A stretch of 61,167 bases of DNA, from the NCBI GenBank assembly GCA_021732285.1, contig JAKFVH010000040.1:1-61167 (forward strand), given 5' to 3'. This stretch comes from Reyranella sp. GTDB taxonomy: Bacteria > Pseudomonadota > Alphaproteobacteria > Reyranellales > Reyranellaceae. Below, one piece after another: positions 16,921 through 24,853 of the stretch; the stretch's first letter is position 1, and every line of letters starts with the position of its first letter. Position numbers and translations under genes: made by a program. The notes below the pieces were generated by a model. That model saw only the letters and a program-made list of their open reading frames with translations, searched no databases and had not been told where the DNA came from.

Positions 16921-17481
16921 ATGGATGGCCAGGACTTGTGCAGCCGCGCGATCGCCTACCTGGTGACGCGCGGTTCAAACGAACTCCCGGCGGTCACGTT
17001 GCCGCTACGGGATGCGCCGGTTCTTACCGACCTCGGCAATGGCTTGCTGGTCGGATATGTCGTCGATCACGGAGCCCACTTTCAGTACGTCCAGCGCCGG
17101 CGTCTGTGGGCAGCGGGCATGACCCAAGCGGAGCTCCATCTGGACGCGGTCGCCAAGCTGGCGACGATGCTGAACGATAGATGCGCTCTGGTTCACACCT
17201 GGGAGGATGGATTCGTCGTCCTCTTCGATGGCAATTTCGACGCGAGCCTGATCCTGGTCGATGCCCTTTGGGATAAGGCGCTCGCCGACTTCGCGCCGAA
17301 CGGTTTCGTCGCTGCGCTTCCGAACAAGAACACTCTGGCGTTTTGCGACTTGAAAACTCCCACAGGCTCTCAACAGCTTCGTCGCTTCATCGAGGATGCT
17401 GGTGTTGGAGACCATCCGATTACGACAACTCTCTACTTTCGAGATCCGATACTTCGAGAGTGGCGTCCGCATAGCGTATAG
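16921..17481 (+). CDS. DUF1444-like protein (YtpQ-type), uncertain
   Basis: 186 residues from ATG at 16921, five bases after GGGAGG; an in-frame ATG at 16909 and a longer open frame are less likely. The segments LGNGLLVGYVVDHGAHFQYV, MTQAELHLDAVAKLATML and VAALPNKNTLAFCDL recall the DUF1444 family, which has no established function. Codon use is less GC-biased than in the flanking operons. It immediately precedes a HigBA-like pair, and the proposed operator of that pair overlaps its stop, so it may belong to the same acquired segment. Confidence 0.6.
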   Translation: MDGQDLCSRAIAYLVTRGSNELPAVTLPLRDAPVLTDLGNGLLVGYVVDHGAHFQYVQRRRLWAAGMTQAELHLDAVAKLATMLNDRCALVHTWEDGFVVLFDGNFDASLILVDALWDKALADFAPNGFVAALPNKNTLAFCDLKTPTGSQQLRRFIEDAGVGDHPITTTLYFRDPILREWRPHSV

Positions 17482-17486
17482 GCTAT
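17471..17486. promoter_or_regulatory. candidate operator for the HigBA-like pair
   Basis: ATAGC and GCTAT form an inverted repeat around six bases, ending 7 nt before the toxin start codon at 17494. It overlaps an AT-rich TATAG stretch suitable as a -10. Position and symmetry suggest binding by the HigA-like antitoxin; not verified. Confidence 0.35.
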
Positions 17487-17493
17487 ATTCGAC

Positions 17494-17859
17494 ATGGCTT
17501 GGGCCGTCGAATTTCATGGTGCGTTCGCCGACGAATTCCGAGATTGGCGACACGACGTTCGGAAAGCTGCAGCAACGTCGATCGCAACTCTCGAACTTGT
17601 CGGGCCGCTGCTGGGTCGGCCGCATGCCGATACGTTGAAGGGGTCACGGCATAAGAACATGAAGGAGTTGAGGTTCAGCGTGGGCGACGGTGAGTGGAGA
17701 ATCGCCTATGCGTTCGATCCGCGCCGGCGGGCAATCCTGCTGATCGGCGCAAGTAAATCCGGCGTCACGTCTGATCGTTTCTATCGGCGGCTGATCGCAA
17801 CGGCTGACGATCGGCTCGACGATCATCTCGCATCCTTGCGTGGCATCAAGAGGAGATAG
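17494..17859 (+). CDS. HigB-like toxin (phage Gp49 / RelE superfamily)
   Basis: 121 residues with the Gp49-like core: LGRPHADTLKGSRHKNMKEL, VGDGEWRIAYAFDPRRRAIL, LIGASKSGVTSDRFYRRLI. These toxins are ribosome-dependent mRNA endonucleases in characterised HigB cases. Toxin-first order, with the antitoxin 2 nt downstream, is typical of higBA. Arg and Lys residues expected for the RNA-cleaving surface are in place. Confidence 0.85.
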   Translation: MAWAVEFHGAFADEFRDWRHDVRKAAATSIATLELVGPLLGRPHADTLKGSRHKNMKELRFSVGDGEWRIAYAFDPRRRAILLIGASKSGVTSDRFYRRLIATADDRLDDHLASLRGIKRR

Positions 17860-17861
17860 GC

Positions 17862-18206
17862 ATGGCCGTGAAGTTCGAAGTCATGATGCGGGAGCTGTTT
17901 ACATCGAAGGAGCGTGCCAGCATCCGACGGACAGCAGGCCAAATTGCCAAGCGTCATATGGCGCTACGGGAATTGCGACAGGCGCGCAACCGCACTCAGG
18001 TCTCGATGGCAAAACGCCTCGGCGTGAAGCAAGTCAGTATCTCTCGTTTCGAGAGCCGAGCGGACCCTCGCCTGTCGACTTTGACCAAGTACATCGACGC
18101 GATGGGCGGACAACTCCATTTGATCGTCGAGTTTCCCGAACACGAGCCGGTCTTGCTGCGCAACGTCGGTAAGACGCGTGCCAAAGCGAAAGGCAAAGCT
18201 GCGTAG
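17862..18206 (+). CDS. HigA-like antitoxin (XRE-family HTH)
   Basis: 114 residues. An XRE helix-turn-helix spans LRELRQARNRTQVSMAKRLG then VKQVSISRFESRADPRLSTL, at about residues 36-75. The short C-terminal part ends in a lysine-rich tail. ATG at 17862 lies 2 nt after the toxin stop. It should neutralise the toxin and repress the operon through the HTH. Confidence 0.85.
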   Translation: MAVKFEVMMRELFTSKERASIRRTAGQIAKRHMALRELRQARNRTQVSMAKRLGVKQVSISRFESRADPRLSTLTKYIDAMGGQLHLIVEFPEHEPVLLRNVGKTRAKAKGKAA

Positions 18207-18262
18207 AAGGACCTGATCAGCGGCGAGCTTTCCTGCGCTTAGCGGGTTGCCGTGACACGCCG

Positions 18263-19420
18263 TCAGTGCCAGACGCGCCGGGCCGTCTCCAGGATGACTT
18301 CCAGCTTGCGCCATTGCTGGTCGTGGCTGAGGTCGTTGCCTGACAGGCCCGAAGCGAAACCGCATTGAGGGCTGAGCGCGAGCTGGGCGACATCGATGAA
18401 GCGACTGGCCTCCTCGATGCGGCGCTGCAGGGCATCCACCGTCTCGACCTCGCCGGTCTTGGTCGTGACCAGGCCCAGCACGACGATCGGCGCCTGGCCC
18501 GCCGGGCCCTTGGGCACGAAACGCAGCGGCTCGAAGCCGCCGGCCCGGGCGGTGTCGTACTCCAGCAGCAGGCGATCGAAGCGCAGGGTCGAGAACAGCT
18601 CCTCGGCGATGCCGTCGTAGGTGCCTTCGCGATGCCACATGCTGGCGCGGTTGCCGCGGCAGATGTGGATGCCGAACACCGCCTTGCCGGCGTGAGCTGC
18701 CACGACGGCGTTCGAGGCGCCGATGGCCCGCCGCAGGTTGGCCATGGGGTCCTCGCCACGGGCGCGCATGCGCTCGAGGGTCACGCGGTCGACGTAGCCC
18801 GTATAGCTCGGTTCATCGAGCTGCACGTAGGGGCAGCCCGCCTCAACCAGCTCGCCGACCATCCGGCTTTGCACGGCGACGACGTCGGCCAGGAAGGCGT
18901 CGGCGCTTTCGTAAGTAGGCATTGAGGCCGGCAGGTCGCACATCTGGGAGACGCGGTCCGGCCCCATCAGCATGGCCTTGGCCGGCGCCGTGGTGAGTGC
19001 GGCCAGGCGCCGGTATTCGCCGAGCGGGAAGTTGCTCAGCAGCCGCAGCCTGGCCGTCGCCGGCGTCTTGTAGCTCTGGACCGCGTCGGCGCCGAGCGTG
19101 TTGGCCTGCTCGTGCTCGTGACGCATCGCGGGATTGGCGAGGAACGACCGCCACGATGCCTCGTCCAGCGCCCAGCCCTCGATCTGGCTGAAGCTCACGT
19201 GCCAGTTGATGCGGCCGTACTCGCCGTCGGTCACGACCGGGAAGCCGATCGCCTGTTGCTTGGCGACGACGTCGCGGATGGCGCGCTCGACCAGCGCATC
19301 GAGGGCGCTCCGCGTGAGCTCGCCTTTGGCGCAGGAGAGGAACGACTCGATGAGCGAGGCGGGACGCAGCAGGCTCCCGACCTGATCGACGCGCAGCCCG
19401 AGGAGCTCGGTCCGCTGCAT
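18263..19420 (-). CDS. MetE-like (cobalamin-independent methionine synthase C-terminal) methyltransferase homologue
   Basis: 385 residues, about half the length of MetE and corresponding to its catalytic C-terminal barrel. The zinc ligands appear as HIC (in VFGIHICRGN), Glu in LLEYDTARAGGFEPL and Cys in ALSPQCGFAS. The substrate-side segments VVTDGEYGR and QLDEPSYTGYV are present. The missing N-terminal half means that methyl-tetrahydrofolate-dependent methionine synthesis cannot be assumed; homologues often use other methyl donors or thiol acceptors. It lies 12 nt downstream of hydantoinase B in the same operon, which suggests a shared catabolic route rather than core methionine synthesis. 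Confidence 0.8.
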   Translation of the reverse strand: MQRTELLGLRVDQVGSLLRPASLIESFLSCAKGELTRSALDALVERAIRDVVAKQQAIGFPVVTDGEYGRINWHVSFSQIEGWALDEASWRSFLANPAMRHEHEQANTLGADAVQSYKTPATARLRLLSNFPLGEYRRLAALTTAPAKAMLMGPDRVSQMCDLPASMPTYESADAFLADVVAVQSRMVGELVEAGCPYVQLDEPSYTGYVDRVTLERMRARGEDPMANLRRAIGASNAVVAAHAGKAVFGIHICRGNRASMWHREGTYDGIAEELFSTLRFDRLLLEYDTARAGGFEPLRFVPKGPAGQAPIVVLGLVTTKTGEVETVDALQRRIEEASRFIDVAQLALSPQCGFASGLSGNDLSHDQQWRKLEVILETARRVWH

Positions 19421-19432
19421 CGGCTGGTGCTG

Positions 19433-21100
19433 CTACTCGGCCGCCAGTTTGCGCGCGGCGCGCGGATCGCGCGTCAGCAGTCCGTCGGCCAGATCGCGCT
19501 CGATCAGCGAGTCCGGCCGCTCGGAGATGCGGCCGAAGCCGCCGCCGCCGCCCACGAACATTTCCACGATGTCGCCCTTGGCGAGGTCGACGGCGGCCTT
19601 GCTCCTGAGGTCGTCGACGGTGCCGTTGGCGCGGTGGACGCGGCAGTAGCCGCGCTGGCCGGGCTCGCCGCCCTGCAGGCCCTCGGGCGCCAGGCGGAAG
19701 CGGTCGGAGTAGATGGCGAGCTGCACGTCGTCCTTCAGGATCTCGCAGCGGCGGAAGAAGCCCGCGCCGCCGCGCCGCGCGCCCAGGCCGAAGGAATCGG
19801 GGGCGAGCTCGTAGCCGACGATGCGGAAGAAGTCGTAGTCGATGTCGAGCGATTCGACCGGCGCGTTGGAGCAGTTGCTGAGCGGCGAATCGACGGCATC
19901 GCAGCCGTCGGCGTCCTTGGAGGCGCCGTAGCCGCCGCCGAAGATCTCCAGGTAGACGCTATAACCCTTCTCGCCGAGATGGCTGAGGCAGAAGGCCGTG
20001 GTGCAGTCAAAGCCGGTGGCGATCACCTTGTCGGGCAATGCCTGGGCCATCGCCTTCATCACCGCGTTGAACACGCGATAGGCCGGGATCATGCGGGCGC
20101 GCACCGGCGCCGGCGGGCGCGGGTTCAGCAGCGAGCCGTAGGGCACTTTTATGCGGATCGGCCTGGCCATGCCCTCGTTGTAGGGAATGTCCGGGCTGGT
20201 CAGGACCGACTTCACGCAGGAGAGCGCGGCCGACAGCGTCGAGGAGTAGGGGCAGTTGAGGTTGCGCTTGACCTGCGGGCAGGTGCCCTCGAAGTCGATC
20301 TCGACCGAATCCTCGGCGATCGTGACCTTGGCCTTCACGACCAGCGGATCGTCGGTCAGCCCGTCGTCGTCGACGGCGTCCTCGCCGTAGAACGTGCCCT
20401 TGGGCGCCTGGGCGATGGCGGCGCGCACGCGGCGTTCGGAGTAGTCCTGCATCTCCTTCATCGCCGCTTCGACCTTGTCGGCGCCATAGCGCTCGCAAAG
20501 CTGTTTTACGCGCAAGACGCCGATCGCGTTGGCGGCAAACTGCGCATTGAAGTCGCCGATGGTCAGGTCGGGCACACGTACGTTCGCAGTGACGAGACGC
20601 TCGAACGAGCCACCGTTCCAGTCGCGCATAAAATCGTACTTGCTGGGCGGGAAGCGCAGGCCTTCCTGGTAGACGTCGGAAGCGTGGATGTTGAGGCCAG
20701 GCGCGCCGCCGCCGAGATCGAGGTGATGCGCCACCGAGGCGCCGAAGCCGACGACGCGGCCGGCGACGAAGATCGGCGTGAAGATGAAGACGTCGGGGAT
20801 GTGCTGGCCGCCCTCGAACGGGTCGTTGTTGATGAGGAAGTCGCCCTCTTTCAGGGTCTCGACGGGATGGCGTTTCAGGCAGGCGCGCAGCGTCTCGCCG
20901 ATCGGGCCCAGCTGCATGGGGATGAGCTCGGCCTGGGCCACGGTGTTGCCGTGGCGGTCCATCAGGCCGGCCGAGCCGTCGCGCGCCTCGCGCAGGATGG
21001 TCGAATAGGCCGAGCGGATCAGTTTTACGCCCATCTCGCGCGCCGAGGCGATCAACGCCTGGCTGATCACGGCATAGTCGATGGGACTGAGCGCGGTCAT
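19433..21100 (-). CDS. hyuB: hydantoinase B / 5-oxoprolinase subunit family protein
   Basis: 555 residues of the HyuB family. Family segments are LIRSAYSTILREARDGSAGL at the N-terminus, GDFLINNDPFEGGQHIPDVF, VGFGASVAHHLDLGGGAPG, FEGTCPQVKRNLNCPYSSTL and a glycine-rich C-terminal GGGGGFGRISERPDS. With HyuA it performs ATP-dependent opening of five-membered cyclic amides such as N-methylhydantoin or 5-oxoproline. Acetone- and acetophenone-carboxylase-like substrates are also known in the superfamily. Its ATG overlaps the HyuA stop (ATGA). Confidence 0.9.
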   Translation of the reverse strand: MTALSPIDYAVISQALIASAREMGVKLIRSAYSTILREARDGSAGLMDRHGNTVAQAELIPMQLGPIGETLRACLKRHPVETLKEGDFLINNDPFEGGQHIPDVFIFTPIFVAGRVVGFGASVAHHLDLGGGAPGLNIHASDVYQEGLRFPPSKYDFMRDWNGGSFERLVTANVRVPDLTIGDFNAQFAANAIGVLRVKQLCERYGADKVEAAMKEMQDYSERRVRAAIAQAPKGTFYGEDAVDDDGLTDDPLVVKAKVTIAEDSVEIDFEGTCPQVKRNLNCPYSSTLSAALSCVKSVLTSPDIPYNEGMARPIRIKVPYGSLLNPRPPAPVRARMIPAYRVFNAVMKAMAQALPDKVIATGFDCTTAFCLSHLGEKGYSVYLEIFGGGYGASKDADGCDAVDSPLSNCSNAPVESLDIDYDFFRIVGYELAPDSFGLGARRGGAGFFRRCEILKDDVQLAIYSDRFRLAPEGLQGGEPGQRGYCRVHRANGTVDDLRSKAAVDLAKGDIVEMFVGGGGGFGRISERPDSLIERDLADGLLTRDPRAARKLAAE

Positions 21101-23118
21101 GGTGTTCTCCGCAGGATGAGATTGTCGGCCGCGTCCAGCGCGGCTGTCCAGCCGGGCGGCACCCAGGTCGTGGCCGTATAGCCCTCGATGACGGCGGCGC
21201 CGGTGATCTTCTGGCCGGCCGTCAGCGTCTCGGCCGTGTAGCGCGCACAGTCGATCCAGCCCTCGCCGTGGAAGATCCTGGCCTTCTCCGGCGCGCGTGC
21301 GGCCAGCATCTCGCGATCGAGCTTCGGCGCGGTGCCGATGGGGAGCGTGGCGCCGACCCGCAGGGTCACGATCTCGACCGGCCGGTCGAGCGTGGCGCCG
21401 TGCATGAAGGTGCGGTGATGGGCGTCGGCGAACAGCTCGGCGAGGTAGGCCGCGTCGAGCGAGGCCAGCCGGCTCGCCGGCAGCTCGACGCCGACCTCGA
21501 AGGCCTGGCCGACGAAGCGCATGTCGAGGGTGTGCGTATAGACGAGATCGCCCGGCAGCTTCATGTCCGCGAACTGGGCGGCAAGGCGCGCACGCATCTC
21601 GCCAAAGATGCGGCCGGCTTCCTTTGCCGCCGCATCGTCGAGCTTCATCTTGCGCGTGACGGCGTCGAACTTGGTGTAGTCCGAGGCGACCAGCCCATAG
21701 GCCGAGATCACGCCGGCATTGGGCGGCACGACGATGGTCGAGATGCCGAGCTCCTCGGCGATGCGCGCGGCATGCAGCGGGCCCGCGCCGCCGAACGGCA
21801 CCAGGGCATAGTCGCGCGGATCGCGACCGCGCTCGGTCGAGACGAGCTGGATGGCGCGCACGATGTTGGCGTCGGCGAGCTGCAGGGCGGAGGAGGCGGC
21901 CTGTTCGACGCTGAGGCCGAAGCGTTGCGCCAGGGGCTCGAAGGCGTGCTTGGCTGCCTCACCGTCGAGGCTCATGCGGCCGCCTAAAAAGGCGCCGGGC
22001 CGGATGGTGCCGATGACTATGTGGGCGTCGGTCGTGGCGGGCTCGGTGCCGCCCTTGCCGTAGCAGGCGGGGCCGGGATCGGCGCCGGCACTTTGCGGGC
22101 CGACGCGCAACATGCCGCCGTCGTCGACCCAGGCGATCGAGCCGCCGCCCGCGCCGACCGAGACGATGTCGAGGACGGGCGTGCGGATGGGCAGGCCGTC
22201 GATCTCGCTTTCGGAGGCGAGCGAGGGCCGGCCGTCCTGTACCAGGCAGACGTCGGTCGAGGTGCCGCCCATGTCGAAGGTGATGAGGTCGTTGAAGCCG
22301 GAGCGCGCGGCCTGGCGCGTGGCGCCGACCACGCCGGCGGCCGGACCCGAGTAGAGCGCGGTGATGGCGCTTTCGCGCATCGCCTCCGCCGGCAGGCGTC
22401 CGCCGTTGGACTGCATCACCGTGAAGCGGCCCTTGAAGCCCGAGTCCGCGAGCTTGCTCTCGAAGCGATGCAGGTAGCCGTCGATCACCGGCTGCACATA
22501 GGCCGACAGCAGCGTCGTCGACGCGCGCTCGAACTCGCGGAACTCGCGCGCCACCTGATGGCTCGCCGTCACCAGCACGCCAGGCAGCGCCTCGGTGATC
22601 AGCGCCGCCAGCCGCTTCTCGTGCGCGGGATTGGCGTAGGCGTTGAGCAGGCAGATCGCGACCGCGCGATAGCTGCCGGCCTTGAGAGCCGGGATCAGCG
22701 CGCTCTTCACCGCAGCTTCGTCGAGCGCCTTCTCGATCGAGCCGTCGGCGTTGACCCGCTCCGGCGCCTCGAAGCAGTCCTTGCGGCGCACCGGCGGCGC
22801 CGGCTTGGCATAGAAGAGGTCGTAGATGTTGCGCCGGTCGTGGCGCTGCATGAAAAGGAGATCGCGGAAGCCCGCGGTGGCGACGAAGGCGACCGCCGCG
22901 CCCTTGCGCTCCAGCACGGCGTTGGTGGCGACGGTCGAGCCGTGGCCGAGGTCTTCGATCTTCGCAAGATCGATGCCCGATGCGGTCAGCGCTGCGAAGG
23001 CGCCGATGTCGGGACTCTTAGGCGTGCTCGGGACCTTGGTGACGACGACCTTGCCGCCTTCGACCGCCACCAGGTCGGTAAAGGTCCCGCCGACCTCGAC
23101 ACCCACACGCATGTCCAA
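21097..23118 (-). CDS. hyuA: hydantoinase A / 5-oxoprolinase subunit family protein
   Basis: 673 residues. The actin-like ATPase features of HyuA are clear. The N-terminus has GVEVGGTFTDLVA, then DLGHGSTVATNAVLERKGAA, ITFDMGGTSTDVCLVQDGRP and SVGAGGGSIAWVDDGGMLRV. PFGGAGPLHAARIAEELG follows. It is the ATP-using partner of the overlapping HyuB. It starts the minus-strand unit hyuA-hyuB-metE-like and is divergent from the MazEF-like pair, sharing a 67-bp promoter region. Which ring compound is opened cannot be told. Confidence 0.91.
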   Translation of the reverse strand: MDMRVGVEVGGTFTDLVAVEGGKVVVTKVPSTPKSPDIGAFAALTASGIDLAKIEDLGHGSTVATNAVLERKGAAVAFVATAGFRDLLFMQRHDRRNIYDLFYAKPAPPVRRKDCFEAPERVNADGSIEKALDEAAVKSALIPALKAGSYRAVAICLLNAYANPAHEKRLAALITEALPGVLVTASHQVAREFREFERASTTLLSAYVQPVIDGYLHRFESKLADSGFKGRFTVMQSNGGRLPAEAMRESAITALYSGPAAGVVGATRQAARSGFNDLITFDMGGTSTDVCLVQDGRPSLASESEIDGLPIRTPVLDIVSVGAGGGSIAWVDDGGMLRVGPQSAGADPGPACYGKGGTEPATTDAHIVIGTIRPGAFLGGRMSLDGEAAKHAFEPLAQRFGLSVEQAASSALQLADANIVRAIQLVSTERGRDPRDYALVPFGGAGPLHAARIAEELGISTIVVPPNAGVISAYGLVASDYTKFDAVTRKMKLDDAAAKEAGRIFGEMRARLAAQFADMKLPGDLVYTHTLDMRFVGQAFEVGVELPASRLASLDAAYLAELFADAHHRTFMHGATLDRPVEIVTLRVGATLPIGTAPKLDREMLAARAPEKARIFHGEGWIDCARYTAETLTAGQKITGAAVIEGYTATTWVPPGWTAALDAADNLILRRTP

Positions 23119-23153
23119 AACCCTTCCCTGAGGCCGCTATGCTACGAGGGCTG

Positions 23154-23176
23154 CAATACGTATACTAGTCGTATTG
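23154..23176. promoter_or_regulatory. operator-like inverted repeat over a -10 element
   Basis: CAATACG and CGTATTG flank nine bases containing TATACT, a good -10 hexamer, and end 9 nt before the antitoxin start at 23186. Autorepression by the antitoxin is the simplest reading; the site is also in position to influence hyuA on the other strand. Confidence 0.5.
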
Positions 23177-23185
23177 AGGCTCATC

Positions 23186-23413
23186 ATGAAGAAGCTGACC
23201 ATAACCGTCGACAATGATGTCTATCGCGGCCTGAAGAAGAAGGTAGGACCCAGACGCATCAGTCGCTTCCTCAATGATCTCGCGCGACCGCATGTCGTCG
23301 ACGACGATCTGCTGAAGGCATACCGCCAGATGGCGGAGGATCGAGACCGCGAAGCGGACGCGGACGAGTGGGTCGAAGGGCTGATCGAAGATGCCGCGCC
23401 GCAGCCTGAGTGA
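23186..23413 (+). CDS. small ribbon-helix-helix-type antitoxin
   Basis: 75 residues from ATG at 23186. The N-terminus MKKLTITVDNDVYRGLKKKV has the beta-strand then helix pattern of ribbon-helix-helix DNA-binding proteins, and the C-terminal third is acidic (DRDREADADEWVEGL), as expected for a toxin-binding tail. It overlaps the following MazF-like toxin by 23 nt. Function is inferred from the pair and the upstream operator-like repeat. Confidence 0.78.
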   Translation: MKKLTITVDNDVYRGLKKKVGPRRISRFLNDLARPHVVDDDLLKAYRQMAEDRDREADADEWVEGLIEDAAPQPE

Positions 23414-23768
23414 GCCGGCGCGCTCTTTCGAACTTCGTCGCTCCCCTCGTCGAGGTGAAGTCTATTGGGTCGCTTTCGGTCCAGCAGTCGGTGGCGAGAT
23501 TCAGAAAACACGCCCCGCCGTCGTGGTGAGCAACGATGCGGCGAATACCGCGCTCAATCGCCTGCAGGTCGTTCCGATTACCAGTCAGACGGCACGAGTC
23601 TATCCGTCCGAAGCGCTTGTCAGGCTGCACGGCGAACCGCGCAAGGCCATGGCCGATCAACTGACGACCGCAAGCCGCAAGCGGCTGGTGGGCTATCTCG
23701 GCAAGTTGGGCGCGGGCGACATGGAACAGGTCGACCGCGCCATTCGCCTGCAACTCGCCCTGTCCTGA
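23391..23768 (+). CDS. MazF/PemK-like toxin endoribonuclease
   Basis: 125 residues. MazF fold markers are RRGEVYWVAFGPAVGGEIQK, TRPAVVVSNDAANTALNRLQ, VVPITSQTARVYPSEALV and KAMADQLTTASRKRLVGYLG. These include the conserved Arg and Thr/Ser of the RNA-cleaving site (KTRP, PIT). The start at 23391 lies inside the antitoxin gene, implying translational coupling; the first 18 or so residues are not part of the fold, so a later start is possible. Confidence 0.86.
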   Translation: MPRRSLSEPARSFELRRSPRRGEVYWVAFGPAVGGEIQKTRPAVVVSNDAANTALNRLQVVPITSQTARVYPSEALVRLHGEPRKAMADQLTTASRKRLVGYLGKLGAGDMEQVDRAIRLQLALS

Positions 23769-23778
23769 GCGGCCGCGA

Positions 23779-24036
23779 TCAGCCCTGCGGTCCGGTGAGC
23801 TTGGCCTGCAGCTCGGCGATCTGCTTCTTCAGTTCCTCGTTCTCCTCGCGCGCCTTGGCGGCCATGGCCTTCACCGCCTCGAACTCGTCGCGGCGGGGAA
23901 TGTCCATGCCGTCCAGGATCTTGGCGATCTGGTCGCGGACGCGGGCCTCGACCTCGTCCTTCACGCCGGTCAGCGCACCCATGGCGCCGTTGGCCATCTT
24001 GGTGAGGTCGTCGATGAACGGATTGCGGGTCTGCAT
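23779..24036 (-). CDS. accessory factor UbiK family protein (BMFP)
   Basis: 85 residues from ATG at 24036 (MQTRNPFIDDLTKMANGAMG). It has the BMFP layout: an amphipathic N-terminal segment followed by VEARVRDQIAKILDGMDIPR and a long C-terminal coiled coil (EENEELKKQIAELQAKL). The E. coli relative UbiK helps assemble the ubiquinone-synthesis complex under oxygen; other members fuse membranes in vitro. The longer upstream open frame is shadow of the divergent enoyl-CoA hydratase. Confidence 0.88.
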   Translation of the reverse strand: MQTRNPFIDDLTKMANGAMGALTGVKDEVEARVRDQIAKILDGMDIPRRDEFEAVKAMAAKAREENEELKKQIAELQAKLTGPQG

Positions 24037-24115
24037 GACTGTGACTCCTGATGCGGCGAGTATGGGCGGCTGGTAGCATCCCAGCAACAACGCCCGAGAA
24101 TACCGGAGGAGCCCC

Positions 24116-24850
24116 GTGGGTCTGGTCAAAGTCGAGTCGAGCGAAGGCATCACCACCATCACCATGACGCGTGCCGATAAGCGCAACGCGTTGAACCAGC
24201 AGCTTTGTGACGAGCTTTTGGACGCCTACACGGCCTTCGAGGCGGGGCCCGACCTGGTCGCCGTTCTGCAGGCCGATGGCCCGGCCTTCTGCGTCGGCGC
24301 CGACCTGAAAGATCCGCCGGCCGCGATGTGGAAGGCCGTCCCGCATGTCAGCCACAAGCTCAGCAAGCCGGTGATCGGCGTTACCCAGGGCTGGGTGATC
24401 GGCGGCGCCATCTGCATGGTCATGACCTGCGACCTGATGGTCTCGGCCGACACCACCAAGTTCATGTACCCCGAAGCCAAGGTCGGCGTGTTCGGCGGCC
24501 TGATGCCCGGCATCGTGTCGCGCATGCCGCATAAGGTGGCGATGGAGCTGCTGCTGCTGGGCGAGGAGATTTCCGTCAAGCGCGCCTACGACGTGGGCTT
24601 CGTCAACAAGGTCGTGCCGCTGGGCGAAGAGCGCAAGGAAGGGCGGCGCATGGCCAAGATCATCGCCGAGTCCGCGCCGCTGGTGATCCGCACCCTGCGC
24701 GACTTCGCCAACCAGACCTTGCCGCGCGGGCCGGCCGAGGTCTTCGTGCCCGAGCGCTACAAGCTCGAGCGCATCGCCGGCAGCGAGGACCGCAAGGAAG
24801 GCGCGGCCGCTTTCCGCGAGAAACGCGCGGCGCGATTCAAAGGCAGGTAG
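24116..24850 (+). CDS. enoyl-CoA hydratase/isomerase family protein
   Basis: 244 residues of the crotonase superfamily, GTG start behind CGGAGGAG. Landmarks are MTRADKRNALNQQLCDELL, the first oxyanion-hole segment GPAFCVGADLK, the second GWVIGGAICMVMTCDLMVSA, and EAKVGVFGGLMPGIVSRMP. The EISVKRAYDVGFVNKVVP helix where the second catalytic acid usually sits follows. The precise reaction (hydration, isomerisation, hydrolysis) is not determinable. It is followed 3 nt later by proC. Confidence 0.85.
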   Translation: MGLVKVESSEGITTITMTRADKRNALNQQLCDELLDAYTAFEAGPDLVAVLQADGPAFCVGADLKDPPAAMWKAVPHVSHKLSKPVIGVTQGWVIGGAICMVMTCDLMVSADTTKFMYPEAKVGVFGGLMPGIVSRMPHKVAMELLLLGEEISVKRAYDVGFVNKVVPLGEERKEGRRMAKIIAESAPLVIRTLRDFANQTLPRGPAEVFVPERYKLERIAGSEDRKEGAAAFREKRAARFKGR

Positions 24851-24853
24851 GCC

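Noticed and set aside
19112..21181. 689-codon plus-strand frame over the hydantoinase genes
   Set aside because: Antisense shadow of hyuB and the MetE-like gene.
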